In this document: positions 8,013-11,921 of the stretch, piece after piece
How the letters are laid out: each line of letters opens with the position of its first letter
Position numbering within the stretch: the first letter of the stretch is position 1
DNA from: Bondarzewia mesenterica
Taxonomy: Eukaryota > Basidiomycota > Agaricomycetes > Russulales > Bondarzewiaceae
DNA: 11,921 nucleotides
NCBI GenBank assembly: GCA_004802705.1
Contig: SGPL01000788.1
Coordinates: forward strand, 1 to 11,921
Direction of reading: 5' to 3'
Notes under the pieces: generated by a model
What the model was told of the DNA's origin: nothing
Database searches by the model: none
Seen by the model: only the letters and a program-made list of their open reading frames with translations
Made by a program: the position numbers and the translations under genes

Positions 8013-8027
8013 GGAACCTTCTCGAAG
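8013..8027 (+). promoter_or_regulatory. Heat-shock-element-like site, three perfect units
   Basis: GAA (8014-8016), TTC (8019-8021) and GAA (8024-8026) have the exact two-base gaps of the nGAAnnTTCnnGAAn consensus bound by trimeric HSF. Nine fixed bases make it uncommon by chance in 12 kb. It is the better preserved of the two repeat copies. Confidence 0.4.
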
Positions 8028-8331
8028 CCGCGATTGAATTCCTCGCCCGTTCTTCCGTGCTCAAGCGCCCATCTCCGGCATCCCCTCCAAAATCATACTG
8101 TTCTGTGCTCAGACTGATAGTATCCAAGTTATCAATCTTGTGCGCAGCGTCCAAAATTCGCTCCCCGCAAGTCGTTCATTCCAACGGGCGCCTTGTGGAG
8201 CATGGAGCACTATCATTGGTACGTAGGGCCTGTACGACCGTTCACGTCCCTCCCTCTTTCTTTTTCGTTCCCGGACTTCATTTTGCCCCCTCCCCCCCCC
8301 TCCCCCCCGGCGCGCAAAAAACTCCGCAGCG

Positions 8332-8409
8332 ATGGCGATGGTGTATGTACTTACTGTGCGGACGAGGCATGCAGAATTCGAATGTGTTTCCGACACGATT
8401 CGTACATAA
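8332..8409 (+). CDS. Possible short ORF (25 aa) in repeat R'
   Basis: The ATG in the conserved block begins MAMVYVLTVRTRHAEFE and stops at TAA 8407-8409. Its first 17 codons parallel the frame at 3092. The remaining codons share nothing with the other copy, which suggests that the conserved unit is either only the first part of a coding exon or a DNA element that happens to be open. No Kozak-like context or downstream exon was found. Confidence 0.2.
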   Translation: MAMVYVLTVRTRHAEFECVSDTIRT

Positions 8410-8632
8410 CTCTTCTCTCGGAACCCATCGACACACGCCGTCCACCGTGGACATTCTCACAGATTCACGCCATTCCGACATGCTTCGCTAGGCTTGCAAC
8501 CATACGTATATACTTGTCTCGAGCACGTGGCAACGCCGGCGACCCTCCCGCGCAGATTCCGCCCAAGTCAACTGCTTGGCCCTTCTGCGTTCCACGTCGA
8601 ATCTCTTGTCTCTTTTCTGTACTGTTTCCTAA

Positions 8633-9004
8633 CTGATACTATATGCGCACTGGCTCGTCTATAGTCGATCGCCTCGTCGAAGATGTGGGAGGGGGATCGG
8701 TCACTTTCCAGCATGCATATATTCGAATTGGTTCAACCCAAGGTTCGAGTCCGTCCGAGCAAGCAAAAAAGCCAGGCGACTCGCGCGGGCCGTCCTTGCG
8801 ATCCTTTCAGCTATTACATACACTCTTAAATCAGCAACACTAGATTTCTGTTCTCGATTCGATGGCCTCCTGTTCAGCGTTCACGGTGGGAAGCTTCTAC
8901 TATCGCGAAGTTGTTTGACAAGTGGTAGGAAATTAAGTTCGCTGATTGTTTCAAGCCATGCACGGGTAGCACGTGCTGCGTTGGATTTGGGCAGTGATAC
9001 ATAA
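8633..9004 (+). other. ATG-less open frame of 123 codons, gene fragment or chance
   Basis: After the TAA at 8630-8632 the plus frame runs open to TAA 9002-9004. It includes ARRLARAVLAILSA, then DGLLFSVHGGKLLLSRS, and ends VARAALDLGSDT. No ATG lies in frame, so it would have to be an exon or a 5'-truncated relic. It overlaps at 8881-9004 with a competing minus-strand open frame (9156-8881), and at most one of the two is likely to be real. The stretch 8410-8632 before it has no recognisable content. Confidence 0.2.
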
Positions 9005-9156
9005 TGATCAGGATCTACAAGGACTCGGGCGCAGTGACCAACCGGGACGCTAGTCTCCGTGGCTGACCATACAGAAGACAGTCGTTCTGTATTAAAGCCG
9101 GGACGCGACCACTTGAGACGCGATCGGAAAAACGCGTATCCCTCACGTGATCGCCC
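8881..9156 (-). pseudogene. ATG-less open frame of 91 codons, possible gene remnant
   Basis: On the minus strand the frame runs from after TAA 9159-9157 to TGA 8883-8881. It reads like natural protein: GYAFFRSRLKWSRPGF, then VPVGHCARVLVDPDHY, then TRAWLETISELNFLPLVK, ending SRSFPP. It has no ATG, so it would be a last exon or a truncated relic of a gene once running leftward. No upstream exon was identified before the plus-strand gene at 9402. Family not recognised. It overlaps the plus open frame ending at 9004. Confidence 0.3.
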
Positions 9157-9401
9157 TTACGCAAACGATGACTGGGTTGCGCGCACGGTTATATGTGTTC
9201 CGATTCAGTAGACACTCCTTCGAGTCTGCATCTCAAGCCGCTCAGGGTTTTGCTTCATTCACGAGCTCGAGTCTGTAAGTTTATGCAGCATTTTCCAGGT
9301 CGGAGACCGAATAAGCACTCAGAACGCTTTCGATAGCTGCCCTTTGGTAGCCTTTGGTACTGGAGAGATACATACCCACGATAGGCGCCGGTCAAGCGAA
9401 C
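9157..9401 (+). promoter_or_regulatory. Upstream region of the first tandem paralog
   Basis: This 245-nt interval precedes the ATG at 9402 and should contain its promoter and 5' UTR. A weak A/T patch, ggttatatgtg, lies near 9188-9198. A short direct repeat, cctttggta, occurs at 9341 and 9351. No clear TATA box or known regulator site is visible. Confidence 0.3.
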
Positions 9402-10677
9402 ATGCCAATCAAGAAGAAACGTCGCGTCAAACCGACCAGCCCACGCGATGCGTCCACGAGCAAACCTCGGGCGTCGCAGAACTGTTACCCTCTCCCGAAC
9501 GAACTTCTTCACAACATCATCGCGTCGGCACTGGGAGATTGGTATTACGATCTCATCCTATATTCAAAACACACCGTCGACGACGACGACGACGACTGGG
9601 ACGCCATTCTGGTCTTGCTACACGTCTCTCGGAAGTTCCGCGAATGCATGATCAAGCTACTCCACCAGTTGTGGGGAGAATCGTTCATTGACAATCCCAT
9701 GAAGTGAGTCCCAAGCGTCATGATCATATCTGCCTCTTTTTAGCAGTGTTTTTTTGTTGTTGATGGAGCTCCTTCTTAACCACGCTCCGATTGGCTGTTA
9801 GGATCGTAGACAATTACAAGCCGACACTTCGATATACCGCCGCCTCTCGCGCGTGGCACACCACACTCCGGCCGATTTCTTTATGCCTTCGAGACCAAAG
9901 ATATTCCAAGAACGCAGTGTCCGTCGACCGCTATCGCCGATCACCCGCCTCTGGACCTGCATGCTCAAGAATATCGCGGGGGAGAACGCGTACGTGCAAT
10001 TCTTGGATTGGGCACCCCACGGGGACATCTACTGCACGGACAGTCTCGACGTGGTCAGGAAAGAGTACGACGCGATCCCTGCAGGTGTGAGGTATTTGCT
10101 CCTCGAACGTGTGATGCGACATGCTGTCGTGAAACATGCTTTGTGGCTCAGACGTAGGTTCATGGCAGTCGCACCCCTCACCCTCCGATCGGGCTCTTTC
10201 TGACGTCCATGTCGAATCAGTCGATGGTTTGAAGAGATTGATCGAGGCCGTCTTTCGCATGGTCTTCTTCATGACAGACACGATCACGGTCAGCTTTTTT
10301 TTTCTTCCTTCGAAGCTCGCTCGCCTTTTCGTGAACCATCCCCTGACGCTGCTTGTTATACTCTCTGAAAAAAAAACAAGGGAATCGAGGAGTACCACTT
10401 TTGACGGCGCTCTCCCGACTCCATCCGAGATCCGTGACTGGTCCATCAAAGTGCATGCATCTGTAGCGCGAAAATGCGGCGTCGCCGTCGAAGACCTACC
10501 CGAAGTGACGAGGGCCGAGTTGGTCGCCGTCGGGCTCTCTGATGCGTTGGAATTGCTCGATATCTACGAGATGGAGCTCGCTCCGGGAACAGAAACGTGT
10601 CAGCTCGCCAGGGATTGTCTTGCGATCCATCTCACAGAGAAAGAGAGGTCCTACTTACCCTTGCCGCGGAGTTTTTA
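9402..10677 (+). CDS. F-box-like fungal protein, first of two tandem paralogs; altered splice acceptor
   Basis: The ATG at 9402 begins MPIKKKRRVK, a basic start, followed by an F-box-like motif (LPNELLHNI, residues about 31-39), an aspartate run and WDAILVLLHVS. Model: exon 1 9402-9703, GTGAGT donor 9704, exon 2 to 10153, GTAGGT donor 10154, exon 3 from 10221. It matches the paralog at 11010 exon by exon. The natural acceptor (ttag, to 9801) preserves NYKPTLRY, alignable with the paralog's DYKQTVPVF, but then leaves the frame one base short. An AG eight bases later (gtag, to 9809) restores the frame to YRRLSRVAHHTPADF and the conserved KEYDAIPAGVR and HALWLR. The frame then runs to TAG 10676-10678, which overlaps another GTGAGT donor at 10678, so more exons may follow. 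A T tract at 10296-10304 is a further indel-prone site. An SCF adaptor role is only inferred from the N-terminal motif; without the shifted acceptor it would be a pseudogene. Confidence 0.6.
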
Positions 10678-11009
10678 GTGAGTCGACAACCCAAAGTCTC
10701 TTCTCTGTATGATCACTCGTGTCTCTGCCGAATACGGATATGGGACGATTTCATAAATCTGATCTTCCATGAGATTGCTCTGTCGATATGGCCTCATGAG
10801 ACCCAACTGACTGTTTCCCCAAGATATGAGTCCGCAGGTGGGAGACAAAGGAATGACACGTGTGTGGTTGTAAACAATGAAAGCTTCGGGCACAGTGAGT
10901 GTGGTGAGCTCGGGGGCCAAACATGCATTTTACTATTTAAATCGCGACCCTCCACTCGAAGGGGGATCAGAAACCCTACCTCACACACACCATCGCCCGC
11001 TCAGTCTCA
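10678..11009 (+). promoter_or_regulatory. Region between the tandem paralogs, with a TATA-like box
   Basis: The 5' end is a GTGAGT donor (10678), so part of this stretch may be intron and a further exon of the first paralog; no exon could be fixed. An AT-rich tactatttaaat at 10931-10942, some 70-80 nt before the ATG at 11010, is the best TATA-like candidate for the second paralog, and a CA-rich cctcacacacacc lies just before that start. The 167-codon frame at 10597-11100 is a shadow of flanking exons. Confidence 0.35.
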
Positions 11010-11921
11010 ATGCCCGTCGTCAGCATCTTACTCGCCGCCAAAATCATCTGCGTTGCATCGACCCTCGTCGCCTCCGGCTCCTCCACCAGCATTCTCATAG
11101 CTCGTAACAGAAAAAAGAGAACCCACCTTCCCGTCGAGCTCCTTCCGACGATCGCAGCTATGGTGGTGGGCGACTACCTCTGTGAGCTTATCCTCCTGCC
11201 ACAGGTCGCGAAGAATTGGGACGCGGTCATGACCCTCCTGCATGCCTCGCCGGCCCTTCGCGGTACCACGTTCAGCATCCTCTGTAACCTCTACGGCGAA
11301 TCCCTCAAGGACGGCAAGACAAAGTAAGCGTCCTCGTCCACACCTTTTCAAACCCAATCTCAACTATCCAAACGACCTTGCAGAGCACTGCGAGATTACA
11401 AGCAAACCGTCCCCGTCTTCCGCCGCCTCTCCAGCGCCGCACACGACACGCCAGAGGCCTTCGTCCAACTCTCCACGGACCTGCTCCGCCGACCCTCCGC
11501 GCCCGTCGTCAAAGTCTGCCTCTCCGTCCTCAGCAGCCTCGCGCGGGAGAACGCGTGCTTCAAGGATCCCAAAGCCACGTTCGCTAGCATCGTCACCGCG
11601 ACCGGCGTCAAGAAAATGCGCAAAGAGTACGCCCTCATCCCGAAGGACGTGCGTTGGCAACTTTTAGGTCCCGTCATGCGCCACGTCGATATGCGCCACG
11701 CTGCGTGGTTGAGACGTGAGTTCCGCCGCCATGTCATTTCTTCGCCCCATCCGTTCCCTCTTCGCGCTGATGATGCCGTGCTGTTTCTCCTTTCAATTTT
11801 CTCAACAGTCAAAGCTCTCCAGTCCGCGGTCAACCGAGTCGAGTTGCTGTGCCAGTCATTCCGCACGTCAGGCATCACATTCCAATGGGAGGTCCGTCCG
11901 TACACATCACCCCCCTCCCCC
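11010..11921 (+). CDS. F-box-like fungal protein, second tandem paralog (partial at window end)
   Basis: The ATG at 11010 begins a hydrophobic stretch (ILLAAKIICVASTLVA), unlike the basic start of its neighbour, then RNRKKRTHLPVELLPTIA, with the F-box-like LPVELL. Model: exon 1 11010-11323, 60-nt intron with GTAAGC donor and ttgcag acceptor, exon 2 11384-11715, 93-nt intron with GTGAGT donor and caacag acceptor, exon 3 from 11809. Intron phases (2, then 1) match those of the first paralog. Shared blocks include WDAVMTLLHAS, YGESLKD, LARENACF, KEYALIPKDVR and RHAAWLR. Exon 3 runs at least to GITFQWE (11899), where GTCCGT is a weak donor, and the frame stays open to the window end. The frame looks intact. 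The N-terminus could be a signal anchor or a mis-chosen start, since it has no counterpart in the paralog. Confidence 0.72.

Larger units (their letters stand above)
8006..8513 (+). repeat. Dispersed repeat R', right copy
   Basis: Second copy of the segment at 2695-3235, same orientation. It keeps a complete three-unit heat-shock-element-like motif (8013-8027), a long C-rich tract (8285-8308), the 42-nt conserved block (8331-8372) and a catacgtatata end (8501-8511). Compared with the spacer copy it lacks about 80 nt before the C tract and has extra sequence after the conserved block. It lies between the two-module gene and the tandem paralogs, roughly 0.9 kb before the first paralog's ATG. 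What it controls, if anything, is not visible. Confidence 0.7.

Noticed and set aside
8285..8308. C-rich tract as a separate regulatory element
   Set aside because: Simple homopolymer-rich sequence; a shorter C tract in the other repeat copy shows it is part of the repeat, and its length is prone to sequencing error.
2695..8513. R and R' as long terminal repeats of one retrotransposon
   Set aside because: They share orientation, but no reverse transcriptase, integrase or gag-like frame lies between them, no TG...CA ends or primer-binding site were seen, and they are much more diverged than typical LTR pairs.
8742..8752. GGTTCGAGTCC, a perfect B-box-like tRNA promoter motif
   Set aside because: The T-stem pairs poorly, no matching 5' acceptor strand lies about 70 nt upstream, and no A box or anticodon arm fits. 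Not a tRNA; a SINE relic cannot be excluded but is not supported.
10289..10380. Possible fourth intron in the first paralog (GTCAGC ... aacaag)
   Set aside because: Removing these 92 nt would shift the frame and hit a stop within a few codons, while reading through keeps a long open frame. The donor is also weak.
9931..10449. 172-codon minus-strand ORF
   Set aside because: It is antisense to exons 2 and 3 of the first paralog, whose sense frame is supported by similarity to the second paralog.

Overview
The window looks like an accessory region of a filamentous fungal nuclear genome, most likely a basidiomycete of the Agaricomycetes. The evidence is short GT-AG introns (44 to about 106 nt) with GTRAGY donors, fast-evolving F-box-type genes in several copies, and hypothetical proteins in the style of that group. 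No bacterial operon, CRISPR array, rRNA gene or convincing tRNA gene was seen. Gene models below rest on hand translation, intron phase and comparison of copies inside the window.

Positions 1-6075 form a very large imperfect inverted repeat: left arm 1-2677, spacer 2678-3345, right arm 3346-6075. The left arm starts at the first base, so it probably extends beyond the window. Each arm carries the same three-exon F-box gene (570-2393 plus; 5484-3625 minus). Neither copy is intact, and their lesions differ: four nonsense codons on the left; one nonsense codon and one homopolymer frameshift on the right. The right copy also has an 18-bp coding minisatellite. The outer end of each arm holds the last exon of another gene, open on the right and broken on the left.

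The spacer contains a roughly 0.5-kb segment (R) that recurs in the same orientation at 8006-8513 (R'). Both copies carry heat-shock-element-like triplets, a C tract, a 42-nt block with 40 identities containing a short ORF, and a TATA-like end. From 6607 to 7245 lies a gene with two copies of a GFLYY/IRFRI module, the second truncated. The stretch 7246-9401 has no confident gene, but two competing ATG-less open frames exist around 8633-9156.

From 9402 to the right edge are two tandem, same-strand, multi-exon paralogs with an F-box-like N-terminal motif. The first (9402-10677) seems to have lost one base and may have regained frame through a shifted splice acceptor. The second (11010 onward) is cut by the window end. 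Overall the region looks like a duplication and decay zone of lineage-specific F-box-like genes.
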